Assembly: GCA_964529005.1 (NCBI GenBank)
Contig: CAZGUH010000025.1
Location: 1-59,639 of the forward strand
DNA from: CAZGUH01 sp964529005
GTDB lineage: Bacteria > Actinomycetota > Acidimicrobiia > Acidimicrobiales > Ilumatobacteraceae
DNA length: 59,639 bases
Direction of reading: 5' to 3'
A program made the position numbers and the translations under genes. Positions within the stretch are counted from its first letter, which is position 1, and each line of letters opens with the position of its first letter. Below are positions 33,892 through 43,120 of the stretch, one piece after another. The notes under the pieces are model-generated. The model saw only the letters and a program-made list of their open reading frames with translations, made no database searches and was not told the origin of the DNA.

Positions 33892-34998
33892 GTGACCGAA
33901 TCGCGGTTGGGTGACATGCAGGAACGGGCCGAGCGCTGGGCGAGCACCATGCGCGGCCACGACCTGCGCGGCGTCAGCCTGGCCCACGCCGACTCGTGGG
34001 CCGGCCCGGGCGCCACCGCCACGATCGACCGCCTCGCTCGTGAGGCGCGCGAGGAGCAGCTGCTGGCGCCGCTGGCCACGCGCGCGTTCGGCGCTGGCAA
34101 CCGCCGGATCGACGAGGAACCCGACCCGTGGCGCACGTGTTTCGAGCGCGATCGCGACCGGATCCTCCACTCCTCCGCCTTCCGCCGTCTCGCCGGGAAG
34201 ACACAGGTGTTCGTGTTCCCCGAGGACCACCAGCGCACGCGGCTGACCCATGCGCTCGAGGTGGCGCAAGTCGCGGTGTCGATCGCACGCGCCCTGGGGT
34301 TGAACACGGCCCTCGCCGAGGCGATCGCGCTCGGCCACGACTGTGGGCACGGACCGGGGGGCCACGCCAGCGAGGACGCGCTGTCCCCGTACGTCGACGG
34401 CGGCTACGACCATGCCGTGTGGGGCGCGGACGTCACGGTGACGTCGCTGAACCTGTGCGCCGAGACCCTCGACGGCATCCGCAATCACTCGTGGAGCCGG
34501 CCTGCGCCGGCGACGCCCGAGGGCGAGGTGGTCAGCTGGGCCGACCGGATCGCCTACGTGTGCCACGATTTCGAGGATGCGGTCGCGGCCGGCATCGTCA
34601 CGCCCGACGACCTGCCCGACGTGGTGCGCGGTCGTTGCGGCGACCACCGCAGCGGGCAGCTCGGCACGTTCATCCGAGCGATGATCTCGGCCACCGAGGA
34701 GACCGGCCGCATCGGCATGGCGCCGGACGTCGCCGAGGTGCTCGCCGCGTTCCGCGACTTCAACTACCGGCAGGTCTACATGCGACCCGAATCGGTTGCG
34801 CAAGCCTCCGCGGTGATCGACCTGCTGCGTGCCCTCGTGGACCACTACGTGTCGGAGCCGGGCGCGCTGCCGGACGGACCTGGTGATCCGGTGCACACCG
34901 CGGTCGGCTACGTGGCCGGGATGACCGATCGATTCGCCTGCCGCCAAGCGATGACGTTGCTGGGGTGGGACGCCGACCGGCTCCCGAAGGGCATCTGA
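33892..34998 (+). CDS. dgt: dGTPase-like HD-domain triphosphohydrolase
   Basis: A 368-residue HD-domain protein of the Dgt type 2 group, predicted to remove triphosphate from dNTPs. Marks: RDRILHSSAFRRLAGKTQVF, RLTHALEVAQVAVSIARALG (first His) and EAIALGHDCGHGPGGHASED, with the HD pair, and VSWADRIAYVCHDFEDAV carrying the last metal Asp. GTG 33892 gives MTESRLGDMQERAERW; ATG 33916 is an alternative. It sits alone on the plus strand inside the obgE-rpmA block, converging with rpmA. Confidence 0.9.
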   Translation: MTESRLGDMQERAERWASTMRGHDLRGVSLAHADSWAGPGATATIDRLAREAREEQLLAPLATRAFGAGNRRIDEEPDPWRTCFERDRDRILHSSAFRRLAGKTQVFVFPEDHQRTRLTHALEVAQVAVSIARALGLNTALAEAIALGHDCGHGPGGHASEDALSPYVDGGYDHAVWGADVTVTSLNLCAETLDGIRNHSWSRPAPATPEGEVVSWADRIAYVCHDFEDAVAAGIVTPDDLPDVVRGRCGDHRSGQLGTFIRAMISATEETGRIGMAPDVAEVLAAFRDFNYRQVYMRPESVAQASAVIDLLRALVDHYVSEPGALPDGPGDPVHTAVGYVAGMTDRFACRQAMTLLGWDADRLPKGI

Positions 34999-35017
34999 GG
35001 AGCCGCCATCAGCGGCC

Positions 35018-35032
35018 GCCGCTCAGAGCGGC
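35018..35032. terminator. Hairpin between convergent dgt and rpmA
   Basis: GCCGCT, a CAG loop and AGCGGC form a 6-bp GC-rich hairpin that overlaps the rpmA stop (35023-35025) and follows the dgt stop by 20 bases. It could serve both converging genes. No T-run is present. Confidence 0.45.
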
Positions 35033-35274
35033 AGGACGTCGACGACCTTGTGACCCTTGCGCTCGCCGAACTTCACGGAGCCGTCCGCCAAGGCGAAAAG
35101 GGTGTCGTCGCCACCGATGCCCACGTTCTTGCCGGGCCGGAAGCGCGTGCCGCGCTGGCGAACGAGGATGGTGCCCGCCGTGATCCGATGCCCGTCGAAC
35201 ACCTTCACACCGAGGCGCTGGGCGTTGGAGTCGCGTCCGTTGCGGGTTGACCCGCCACCTTTGGTCTTCGACAT
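35023..35274 (-). CDS. rpmA: 50S ribosomal protein L27
   Basis: An 83-residue protein starting MSKTKGGGSTRNGRDSNAQR, then LGVKVFDGHRITAGTILVRQ, RGTRFRPGKNVGIGGDDTLF and FALADGSVKF. This is standard bacterial L27, whose N-terminal arm reaches the peptidyl-transferase centre. It starts directly with the mature arm; no Firmicutes-like cleaved extension is present. It follows rplU by 8 bases. Confidence 0.98.
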   Translation of the reverse strand: MSKTKGGGSTRNGRDSNAQRLGVKVFDGHRITAGTILVRQRGTRFRPGKNVGIGGDDTLFALADGSVKFGERKGHKVVDVLPL

Positions 35275-35282
35275 GGCTCAGC

Positions 35283-35600
35283 TCACTTCTTGCTCGTGCC
35301 GATCGAGAGGATCTCGACCACGGAGTACTGCTGACGGTGCCCGTACCGGCGACGCTGGTTCGTGCGCCGCTTGTAGGTGAAGCCATCGATCTTCGGGCCC
35401 TTCGCGGACCCGACCACGCGACCGGTGACCTTCGCGCCCTCGAGCTCGGTGGGCGTGGCCAGCACGCGGTCGCCGTCGACCAGCAGAACCGGAGCGAAGC
35501 TGACCTCGGCGCCGTCTTCGACACCCAGCAGCTCGACGCGCACCTGCTGACCTTCTGCGACACGCTCTTGCTTGCCACCGGTTGCGATCACTGCGTACAT
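35283..35600 (-). CDS. rplU: 50S ribosomal protein L21
   Basis: A 105-residue protein: MYAVIATGGKQERVAEGQQV, RVELLGVEDGAEVSFAPVLL, then the signature IDGFTYKRRTNQRRRYGHRQ. It is the first gene of rplU-rpmA. The 121 bases upstream (35601-35721) are shared with the divergent lipoprotein gene. No clear L21 leader structure was recognised there. Confidence 0.98.
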   Translation of the reverse strand: MYAVIATGGKQERVAEGQQVRVELLGVEDGAEVSFAPVLLVDGDRVLATPTELEGAKVTGRVVGSAKGPKIDGFTYKRRTNQRRRYGHRQQYSVVEILSIGTSKK

Positions 35601-35721
35601 AGCAACGGTCGACTCTACCGGGCCCCGCAGGATCGACCAACTGCCCGGCTTCCGGCGCGGCCCTGTCGGCGCACACATGGCGTGGTAGACATTCCGGCGA
35701 ACCACGAGGCGGGAGGTTCTC

Positions 35722-36357
35722 ATGAGGTGGCGGTTCACCCTCATCACGGCGGCCATCGCGTTGACGGCGTGCGACGCCGGGCCGGCACGGCAGGAGTCAT
35801 CGGTGGCGGCATCGCCATCCAGCACGTCGAGGTCCACCACCTCGGCGTCGTCCAGTTCGACGTCGACCAGCTCCACGTCGACGACCTCGACGACGCTCGC
35901 GCCGACGACCACGATCTCGCTCGAGGAGCAGGTGCGTGCGGACTTCACCAGCGCCTGGTACGCCCGCCGCCGCTGCGCGTATGCCCCCGAGGCATGCGAT
36001 TTCGCCGCCATCGCGGCGCCCGGCTCCCCTATGGACGTCGGAGTCCGCCGAACCATGGCGGACCGGATCGAAGGCAACCTGCGTGCGGTCGAAGGGATCG
36101 GACAGGTCCTGTGGCGGATCGACAGGGTCTGGCTGGTCGGCGAGCGGGCCTTCGTCGCCACGTGCCTGTACGACACGATCGTCCTCTTCGACGTCCAAGA
36201 TCCGCTCGATCCGACAGATGACATCGTTTTCGATGACAGTGTGTATTCAGAGCACGTGCGCTGGACGATGGAACCGACGCCGCTCGGCTGGCGCATCGCT
36301 GAGCGCATCACCTCCCTCGAGCGCTACGACGAGGACATGTGCGGGTTCTCGGCCTAA
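35722..36357 (+). CDS. Putative lipoprotein with Ser/Thr-rich linker
   Basis: A 211-residue protein. The signal peptide MRWRFTLITAAIALTAC ends in a lipobox (LTAC), so Cys17 should be lipidated. A low-complexity Ser/Thr stretch follows (about 28-66). The C-terminal globular domain (SLEEQVRADFTSAWYARRRC, AYAPEACDFAAIAAPG, RIDRVWLVGERAFVATCLYD) carries four cysteines that could pair outside the cell. It resembles actinobacterial cell-surface proteins of unknown function. Its 3' end overlaps the next exported-protein gene by 19 bases. Confidence 0.75.
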   Translation: MRWRFTLITAAIALTACDAGPARQESSVAASPSSTSRSTTSASSSSTSTSSTSTTSTTLAPTTTISLEEQVRADFTSAWYARRRCAYAPEACDFAAIAAPGSPMDVGVRRTMADRIEGNLRAVEGIGQVLWRIDRVWLVGERAFVATCLYDTIVLFDVQDPLDPTDDIVFDDSVYSEHVRWTMEPTPLGWRIAERITSLERYDEDMCGFSA

Positions 36358-37166
36358 CTGCGATCATCGCGCTGATCTCGCTCGCCCCTTCCTCGGTCGC
36401 GGTCGCTGGCGAGAAGGGCACCGACGGGAGCGGGGCAAGCGGCAGCGCGTACGACGGGGTGATCTCGGCCGGCGTGCAGTTCGGCCGGCCCCCACGGAGC
36501 AAGGGCGCGCCGGACGCGTCGGGATGCGTCTGGAGCCGGCCGATCGCCGGTGACCATCACACGTGGTCGGTCATCCAGCGCGGCGGCATCACCTACCGGC
36601 TCTGGTTCCGCCGATGCCCCACCCGGCACGCCAACGTGTGGATCCGCGAGGGCATCCCCACGATCGATCTCGGGTTCGTCGCCGCCGACCGTGTCGTCCG
36701 CAGCCTCCCGCCGCCACAGCTGTCCGCTGCGCCACCGCTCGACCGCGGCATCGTCAACGTCGGCATGTGGTTCTGGGTCGACGCGACGGCGTGGCGGCCG
36801 ATCTCGGCGACCGCGTGGGTCCCGACACCGAACGGCATCGTCTGGTCGACCGCGACCGCGCGACCCACACGGCTGGTGTTCGACCCGGGAGACGGCGCCC
36901 TGGGCGATGGCCCGGTGTCGTGCGCGGGTCCAGGGGACTCCTGGAGCGCGGCCGACGGAGACGAAGCGCTCTCGGAGTGCATGCACACGTACCGCCATGC
37001 ATCCGTCCTCGATCCACGCGGCGTGTTCACGGCGACGATCGGGATCGAATGGGAGATCAGCTGGCGGTCCAACGTCGCATCGGGCGGGGCTCTCCCCGCC
37101 CACACGACGCACAGGACGTACGACGTCGAGGTGCGCGACGTCCAGGCGATCGTCGTCGACAGCTGA
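36339..37166 (+). CDS. Secreted protein of unknown function
   Basis: A 275-residue protein. GTG 36339 opens a Sec signal peptide (MRVLGLTAIIALISLAPSSV then AVAGEK). The mature part has paired cysteines (GCVWSR, FRRCPTRH, SCAGPG, ECMHTY) and strands rich in Trp and Thr (VGMWFWVDATAWRPISATAW, IGIEWEISWRSNV). No family recognised. The start lies within the lipoprotein gene, so the two are coupled. Both sit between rplU and rne and converge with rne. Confidence 0.72.
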   Translation: MRVLGLTAIIALISLAPSSVAVAGEKGTDGSGASGSAYDGVISAGVQFGRPPRSKGAPDASGCVWSRPIAGDHHTWSVIQRGGITYRLWFRRCPTRHANVWIREGIPTIDLGFVAADRVVRSLPPPQLSAAPPLDRGIVNVGMWFWVDATAWRPISATAWVPTPNGIVWSTATARPTRLVFDPGDGALGDGPVSCAGPGDSWSAADGDEALSECMHTYRHASVLDPRGVFTATIGIEWEISWRSNVASGGALPAHTTHRTYDVEVRDVQAIVVDS

Positions 37167-37181
37167 TCCGCGGCCGGGCCG

Positions 37182-39209
37182 CTACAGCAACAGCTCGTGA
37201 TCGACCACGACCCCGCGGCCGTCGCAGTTGGGGCAGGGATCGGCGAAGTTCGTGAGCAGCCCCTCCCCGATGCGCTTGCGAGTCATCTCGACGAGGCCGA
37301 GGTCGCTGATGTCGAACACCTGAGTGCGCGTCTTGTCGCGGCCGAGCGCGTCGCGGAAGGCCTCGACGACCTTCTTGCGGTTCTCGCGGATCTCCATGTC
37401 GATGAAATCGATGACGATGATGCCGCCGATATCGCGCAGCCGCAGCTGCCGAGCGATCTCGTCCGCGGCCTCGAGGTTGTTGTGGAACACCGTCTGTTCG
37501 AGGTTCGTCGTCCCGACGTTCTTGCCCGTGTTGACGTCGATCACCGTGAGCGCCTCGGTGTGCTCGATGATCAACGACCCGCCCGAGGGCAGCCACACCT
37601 TGCGGTCGAGCGCCTTGTGCAGCTGCTCGTGCACGTGGAAGCGCTCGAAGAGCGGCAAGCCCTCCTCGTCGGCGTCGTAGAACTCGACCCGATCGGCGAG
37701 CTCGGGGTTGAACGCCGTGACGTAGTCCTTCACGTCCTCGTAGAGCTGGCGGTCGTCGATGACGACGCCGCGGTATTCGCTGGTGAACTCCTCGCGGATC
37801 ACACGCACCGCGAGGGCCGGCTCGCGGTACAGCAGCGTGGGCGTGTTGGCCTTTTTCGCCTTGGCCTCGATCGCGTTCCACTGCTCGACCAGGCGGGTCA
37901 CGTCGGCGCTCAGCTCGTGCTCGGTGGCGTTCTCTGCCGCGGTTCGGACGATGAGCCCATGCTCGGCCGGCTTGACGCGATCGAGGATCGAGCGCAGGCG
38001 CTTGCGGACGTCGTCCGGCAGGCGCTTGGAGATGCCGTACGTCTTCGAGTTCGGGATCAGCACCACGAACCGTCCCGGCAGCGACACCTCTTGGGTGAGC
38101 CGGGCGCCCTTGGCCCCGATCGGGTTCTTCGTCACCTGGCAGACGATCAGCTGCTTGGCGCGCAGCATCTGCTCGATGCGCGGCCGCTCGCCCTTGGGCC
38201 CCTCGACGATGTCCTCGGCGTCGTACTGCACGTCGCCGCGGTAGAGCACGGCGTTCTTCGGGGTGCCGATGTCGACGAACGCTGCCTCCATGCCGGGTAG
38301 GACGTTTTGCACCTTGCCGATGTAGATGTTGCCGTGGATCTGGCTGATGTCGTCGGCCGGCCGGCTGACGTAGTGCTCGATGAGGCTGCGACCCTCCAGC
38401 ACACCCACCTGGGTCAGCTTCGGCCGCACCTGCACGCACATCAGGTAGCGGCCGACGGGACGGCCGTTGCGCTCGCGACCCCGGCGGCGCTCGTACACCT
38501 CCTCGTCGATCGGGGGGGCCGCCGAAGCGCCGCGCCCCGCCGGCGCGGACGCGGGCTTGGCGCTGCGGCCGCCCCGCCGGCGCTTCTTCTTCGGAGCCGG
38601 CGTGACGGTCGCCGGACCCGGCGGAGGGGTCTTAGGGACCGGCGCGGGCCGCGTGTCACCGATGCGAGGGGCGCGCACCAAGGCCTTCTCGGCGGCCGCC
38701 GCGCTCGGTCGCCCTTCGGTCAGCCGGTCGGGCAACTCGACGTCGGCCTCGCCTGCGGTCTGCTTCGGCGCCCCGGCCGCCCGCCGCGGCGTCACCTTGC
38801 GCGGCGCGCGAGCGGCAGGCGCGGCCGGCTCACGGTCGTCCGCCGCGTTGTCCGCGTCGTCTGCCGTGTCATCGTCGGCTTCGTCGCCCTCGGGTCCTCC
38901 GGCGGCGCTCGCCGGCTTCTTGCGCTTGCGCCCGCCGCGCGAGCCGCGGCGGCGCTTCCGCGCGGCACGGTTCGCGTCGCTCTCGTTGGCGTCGTCATCG
39001 CCGTCCGCGGGGGCCGATTCGGCAGGCGAGGGCGCGCCGTCGGAAACGGCGTCGGGCGTGCCGGCGGCCGCTGGCTCCTCGTCGGCGATCGCCGACCGGC
39101 CACGCGCCGCAGGCGTCACCGCTGCGGTGACCGCGCCGTCCCCGAGGTCGCTGGGCGCGTCCCCGGCGCTGCCGGCGGGGATGGCCGGCGTCATCTCGAT
39201 GTCGTCCAT
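37182..39209 (-). CDS. rne: Ribonuclease E/G
   Basis: A 675-residue endoribonuclease. The first 250 residues are low-complexity (acidic/Ala stretches, then basic RKRRRGSRGGRKRKK and KKKRRRGGR) and would bind RNA or partners. The catalytic part starts near VGRYLMCVQVRPKLTQ. The S1 domain includes GNIYIGKVQNVLPGMEAAFV, and the DNase I-like site has the two metal Asp in EALTVIDVNTGKN and IIVIDFIDM. The Zn-link cysteines are in CPNCDGRG. The N-terminal extension is as in actinobacterial RNase E. Its ATG overlaps the DUF2344 gene stop by one base. Confidence 0.94.
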   Translation of the reverse strand: MDDIEMTPAIPAGSAGDAPSDLGDGAVTAAVTPAARGRSAIADEEPAAAGTPDAVSDGAPSPAESAPADGDDDANESDANRAARKRRRGSRGGRKRKKPASAAGGPEGDEADDDTADDADNAADDREPAAPAARAPRKVTPRRAAGAPKQTAGEADVELPDRLTEGRPSAAAAEKALVRAPRIGDTRPAPVPKTPPPGPATVTPAPKKKRRRGGRSAKPASAPAGRGASAAPPIDEEVYERRRGRERNGRPVGRYLMCVQVRPKLTQVGVLEGRSLIEHYVSRPADDISQIHGNIYIGKVQNVLPGMEAAFVDIGTPKNAVLYRGDVQYDAEDIVEGPKGERPRIEQMLRAKQLIVCQVTKNPIGAKGARLTQEVSLPGRFVVLIPNSKTYGISKRLPDDVRKRLRSILDRVKPAEHGLIVRTAAENATEHELSADVTRLVEQWNAIEAKAKKANTPTLLYREPALAVRVIREEFTSEYRGVVIDDRQLYEDVKDYVTAFNPELADRVEFYDADEEGLPLFERFHVHEQLHKALDRKVWLPSGGSLIIEHTEALTVIDVNTGKNVGTTNLEQTVFHNNLEAADEIARQLRLRDIGGIIVIDFIDMEIRENRKKVVEAFRDALGRDKTRTQVFDISDLGLVEMTRKRIGEGLLTNFADPCPNCDGRGVVVDHELLL

Positions 39210-39913
39210 CAGAAACCTTTCCCGTGCGCCGGGAGCACGTCGTGGCGCTCGCCGTCGCGTTCGATCCATTGATGGGTGCGCAGCACCCGCACGGCCGTCT
39301 CGACCGCATCCATTCCTGGGAACGCCGCAGCCACGAGCTCGACCGGGCGCACCGCGCGCCCCGTCGACGTGAGCACGGCGCGCAACCGGGGCCCGACGTC
39401 GTCGGGCTCCACCGCCTGCACCGATTCGATACCGGGCCGCACGTCGTCGACCCGGCGCTCGCCCTTGCGCTCCCGCTCGAGCGGCAGCTCGCGCGCGGCC
39501 ATCACGCGCTCGGCGGCGACCTGCGCCTCGTCGGCGGCAACGCCCGCGAGGCTGACCTCCCACGTGCACGCCACCACATCCTGTTGCAGCGACGGCGTCC
39601 CGGGCGCACGCTCGACGACGACGTCGACTGCGTAGCCCGTCGGGAGCTCGGATCCGAGGCGATCGGCCACCTCGGTGGTCGACAACGGCGTGGCGCCGTC
39701 GTCGACGAGATCGATGTCGAGGTATTCGGCCAGCGACTCGGCGCCCGTGGGCAGAGCCAGACCGAACGACATCTTGGGTCGGGGCGTGAACCCGACCGAC
39801 AGCTCGACCGGCAGCCGCGCCTTGCGCAGCGCCCGCTCCCAATGGCGGGCCGTGTCCCGGTGCCCCGTGAAGCGGACCTTGCCGGTCTTGCTGTAGCGCA
39901 CGCGGACCTTCAC
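39209..39913 (-). CDS. DUF2344 / TIGR03936 family protein
   Basis: A 234-residue protein: VRVRYSKTGKVRFTGHRDTA, RHWERALRKARLPVELSVGF, TPRPKMSFGLALPTGAESLA, EYLDIDL. This is the DUF2344 pattern, which in many bacteria follows or is fused to a radical SAM protein. Here the radical SAM gene lies just upstream and overlaps it by 4 bases, so the two probably work together, perhaps on RNA or ribosomes. Neither substrate is known. GTG 39913 fits the family N-terminus. Confidence 0.9.
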   Translation of the reverse strand: MKVRVRYSKTGKVRFTGHRDTARHWERALRKARLPVELSVGFTPRPKMSFGLALPTGAESLAEYLDIDLVDDGATPLSTTEVADRLGSELPTGYAVDVVVERAPGTPSLQQDVVACTWEVSLAGVAADEAQVAAERVMAARELPLERERKGERRVDDVRPGIESVQAVEPDDVGPRLRAVLTSTGRAVRPVELVAAAFPGMDAVETAVRVLRTHQWIERDGERHDVLPAHGKGF

Positions 39914-41880
39914 GCCGAGGCCTCCACCATGGCGGCGGCGCGTCGTGTCGGACCGAGGTCGACCATCACCTCGCCGCCGCGGGAGAGATCCTGCCCCGTG
40001 CCTTGGCTGCCGCCCGCGGGCGGGATCGGCGATGCGACGACGTGCTCGATGCCGTAGCCGGTGCACACTCCGCAGTCGTAACACGGCGTCCACCGGCAAT
40101 CCTCCAGCCCCGCGCCGGCGAGTGCCGCCTGCCAGTCCTGCCACAGGAAGTCCGAGTGCAGCCCGGCCGAAAGGTGCTGCCACGGCAGCACCTCGTCCTC
40201 CATGCGGTGGCGGTGGACGTACCAGTCGATCGACAGGCCCTCGGCCTCCATCGCCCGTTCCCATCGGCCGAGGTCGAAGTACTCACCCCACTCCTGGAAC
40301 GTGCCGCCCTCACGCCAGGCGCGCTCGATCACCGCGCCGACGCGCCGGTCGCCGCGCGACGCGATGCCCTCTGCCAGCGTCGCCGCAGGGTCGTGCCACT
40401 TGAGCTGCACGCCCTTGGCCTTGTGGGTGGCGTCGCGCAGCAGCTGCACCTTGCGCCGCAGTTCGGCCGTGGTGTTCTGCCCGAACCATTGGAACGGGGT
40501 GTGCGGCTTGGGGACGAACCCGCCCACGCTGACGGTGACGCTGGCACGGTTGGTGTGACGCTTCCCGATCGCGACGCAGTTGGCGGCGAGCTCGGCGATG
40601 CCCAGTGTGTCGGGATCGGTCTCGGTGGGCAGACCGGTCAGGAAGTAGACCTTCATCCGCGTCCAGCCCTGCGAATACGCGCTCTCGACCGCGCTGTAGA
40701 GGTCGTTCTCGGTGATCAGCTTGTTGATCACCTGGCGGAGCCGCCACGACCCTGCCTCGGGAGCGAACGTCAGCCCGCTGCGCCGCCCGGCGGCGACCTG
40801 ACCGGCGAGGCCCACGGTGAACGCGTCGACACGCAGCGACGGCAGAGAGACGCTGGTCGTGCCGCACATCGTCGGATCGTCGACGACCGACCGCACGACC
40901 TCTTCGACACCGCTGAAATCGGCCGTGCTCAAGGAGGTCAGCGCCACCTCGGTGTGCCCCGTCCGGCGCACCCCCTCGCGGATCATCGTGCGGACCTGCT
41001 CCGCCGGGCGCTCGCGCACCGGGCGCGTGATCATGCCCGCCTGGCAGAAACGGCAGCCGCGGGTGCAGCCGCGGAACACCTCGACGCTCAGCCGGTCGTG
41101 CACGACCTCGGTCAGCGGCGCCAGCGGGCGCTTCGGGTACGGCCAGTCGCCGAGATCCGCGACCGTGCGCTTGCCGACGACCGCCGGCACGTCGGGGTGC
41201 GTGGGCGTCACCGCGACGAGCCGCGGGCCGTCGTAGGCGACGTCGTACAGCGAGGGCACGTAGACGCCGTCGATCTTGGCCAGCTCGCGCAGCACCTCGT
41301 CGCGGGACCCGCGCCCGTCCGCCTTCCACGCGTGGACGACGGCGGTGATCTCTCCGACGACCTCCTCGCCTTCGCCGAGCACGGCGGCGTCGACGAAGTC
41401 GGCGAGAGGCTCGGGGTTGAACGCACAGTGACCGCCGATCACCACGAGTGGGTCCACCGGCGAGCGCTGCGCCGAGCGCACGGGCGCTCCCGCGAGGTCG
41501 ATCATGTTGAGCACGTTCGTGAAGACCAGCTCGGCCGAGAGATTGAACGCGAGCAGATCGAACGCCCCGGCCGGCCGGTGGGTGTCCACCGAGAACAGCG
41601 GCACCCCGCGCGCCCGCAACAGCGCCTCGAGGTCGGGCCAGGGGGCGTACGTACGTTCGGCGACCGCGTCGTCGCGCTCGTTCAAGATCTCGTAGAGGAT
41701 CTGCAGTCCCTGGTTCGGCAGGCCGATCTCGTAGGCATCCGGGTACGCGAGCAGCCAGCTCACCTTCCCGGGCTCGTACCGGGGCGTGATGGCGCCGTCC
41801 TCGCACCCGATGTAGCGAGCGGGCTTTTGCACCTTGGCCAGGAGCGGTTCGATCCGCGGCCAGAGCGTGGTCATGGTCAC
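39910..41880 (-). CDS. TIGR03960 family B12-binding-like radical SAM protein
   Basis: A 656-residue protein. The N-terminal 200 residues look like a cobalamin-binding-like fold (LAYPDAYEIGLPNQGLQILY, LLAFNLSAELVFTNVLNMID, VIGGHCAFNPEPLADFVDAA). The radical SAM core has the CxxxCxxC cluster motif in RGCTRGCRFCQAGMITRPVR at about residue 270. Later Cys-rich motif CYDCGVCTGYGIE may hold a further metal site. TIGR03960 and TIGR03936 proteins are paired or fused across bacteria, as here. The reaction is unknown. Confidence 0.93.
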   Translation of the reverse strand: MTMTTLWPRIEPLLAKVQKPARYIGCEDGAITPRYEPGKVSWLLAYPDAYEIGLPNQGLQILYEILNERDDAVAERTYAPWPDLEALLRARGVPLFSVDTHRPAGAFDLLAFNLSAELVFTNVLNMIDLAGAPVRSAQRSPVDPLVVIGGHCAFNPEPLADFVDAAVLGEGEEVVGEITAVVHAWKADGRGSRDEVLRELAKIDGVYVPSLYDVAYDGPRLVAVTPTHPDVPAVVGKRTVADLGDWPYPKRPLAPLTEVVHDRLSVEVFRGCTRGCRFCQAGMITRPVRERPAEQVRTMIREGVRRTGHTEVALTSLSTADFSGVEEVVRSVVDDPTMCGTTSVSLPSLRVDAFTVGLAGQVAAGRRSGLTFAPEAGSWRLRQVINKLITENDLYSAVESAYSQGWTRMKVYFLTGLPTETDPDTLGIAELAANCVAIGKRHTNRASVTVSVGGFVPKPHTPFQWFGQNTTAELRRKVQLLRDATHKAKGVQLKWHDPAATLAEGIASRGDRRVGAVIERAWREGGTFQEWGEYFDLGRWERAMEAEGLSIDWYVHRHRMEDEVLPWQHLSAGLHSDFLWQDWQAALAGAGLEDCRWTPCYDCGVCTGYGIEHVVASPIPPAGGSQGTGQDLSRGGEVMVDLGPTRRAAAMVEASA

Positions 41881-41953
41881 GCCAGTCTACCGGGCGACGT
41901 CGGTCACGGCCCGGGAGGGTCGGGCGGCGGACCGGCCTGGGCGTCGGCGCCGG

Positions 41954-43120
41954 TCAGCGCATGCGGCGCATGTGCACGCTCTGCACCAGCCCGAACATCA
42001 GGAAGAAGGCGATCAAGCCGCTGCCGCCATAGGAGATGAACGGCATCGGCAAACCCGTGACCGGCATGATGCCGAGCGTCATCCCGAGGTTCTGGAACAC
42101 CTGCCACAGGACCATCGCGAAGACCCCCGCGCACACGAACGTGCCGAACGTGTCGCGCGAGAGGTGGGCGATGCGCCAGATGCGCAGCAGGGCGATGGCG
42201 AACAACCCGAGGATGACGCCGCACCCGATGAGCCCGAACTGCTCGCCGACCGCGGACATCGGGAAGTCGGCCCACTGCACCGGGATGTCGTTGCGGGCGT
42301 TGGTCATCGTCCCGCCCAGCCAACCCTTGCCGTCCAGCCCGCCGGTGGCCAGGGCGCGCATCGCGTTGCGCTGCTGGTAGACGAGGTTCCTGATGCTCTC
42401 GTTCTGGGAGTCCTGGTTGAATACGGCGCGGATGCGGTTCCACTGGTAGTCGTCGAGCACCTGCGCGGCGACGGCGGCGGCCATCGTCAGGATCGACAGG
42501 AACGTGATCAGCGCGATGTACCGCGCCTTCGCTCCGGCGACGAGCAGCACGGCCATCACCATCACGATCAGCACCGACGCAGAACCGAGATCCGGCTGGA
42601 GGATCACGAGCACCGCGGGGGCGCCCACCAGCAGCAGCCCGGTGATGAACCGGGGGTACGAGACCTCGTCGGCCTTGTCCTCGCCGAGGTACGCGGCGAG
42701 GGCCATCAGCACCGTGACCTTGGCGAGTTCCGCGGGCTGGATGCTGATCGGCCCGACGTCGAAGGACAGACGGGCGCCGTTGCGCACCGCGCCGAACAGC
42801 ATCACGAGGACCAGCCCGACGAGCGTGCAGCCGTAGAAGAAGTAGGCTCGCTCGCGGATCCACTCGTAGTCGAACGACATCACCGCCGCCATCGCCAGCG
42901 CGGCGGCGATCAGGAACACGACCTGTCGCGTGGCGAACAGGTACGGATCGCCCGGCGTCTTGGTGTACGACGCCGAGTAGACGGTGAAGCAGCCGATGAC
43001 CGCGAGCGCCCACTGCACCGCCATCAGCAACCAGTCGATGTTGCGCCCAGGGGCGCCCGGGCTGCTGCGAATGTTCCCGAGCCCGCTGTCGGGCTTGCGG
43101 TGGAGGAAGGTGACGCTCAT
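41954..43120 (-). CDS. rodA: Rod-shape SEDS glycosyltransferase RodA
   Basis: A 388-residue SEDS protein with about ten membrane segments. Family marks: GARLSFDVGPISIQPAELAK, VILQPDLGSASVLIVMVMAV, PVQWADFPMSAVGEQFGLIG and PMPFISYGGSGLIAFFLMFG. RodA polymerises lipid II with the class B PBP2 encoded just upstream; the genes overlap by ATGA. The adjacent mreBCD genes place it in the elongation machinery, not in division (FtsW). Confidence 0.94.
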   Translation of the reverse strand: MSVTFLHRKPDSGLGNIRSSPGAPGRNIDWLLMAVQWALAVIGCFTVYSASYTKTPGDPYLFATRQVVFLIAAALAMAAVMSFDYEWIRERAYFFYGCTLVGLVLVMLFGAVRNGARLSFDVGPISIQPAELAKVTVLMALAAYLGEDKADEVSYPRFITGLLLVGAPAVLVILQPDLGSASVLIVMVMAVLLVAGAKARYIALITFLSILTMAAAVAAQVLDDYQWNRIRAVFNQDSQNESIRNLVYQQRNAMRALATGGLDGKGWLGGTMTNARNDIPVQWADFPMSAVGEQFGLIGCGVILGLFAIALLRIWRIAHLSRDTFGTFVCAGVFAMVLWQVFQNLGMTLGIMPVTGLPMPFISYGGSGLIAFFLMFGLVQSVHMRRMR

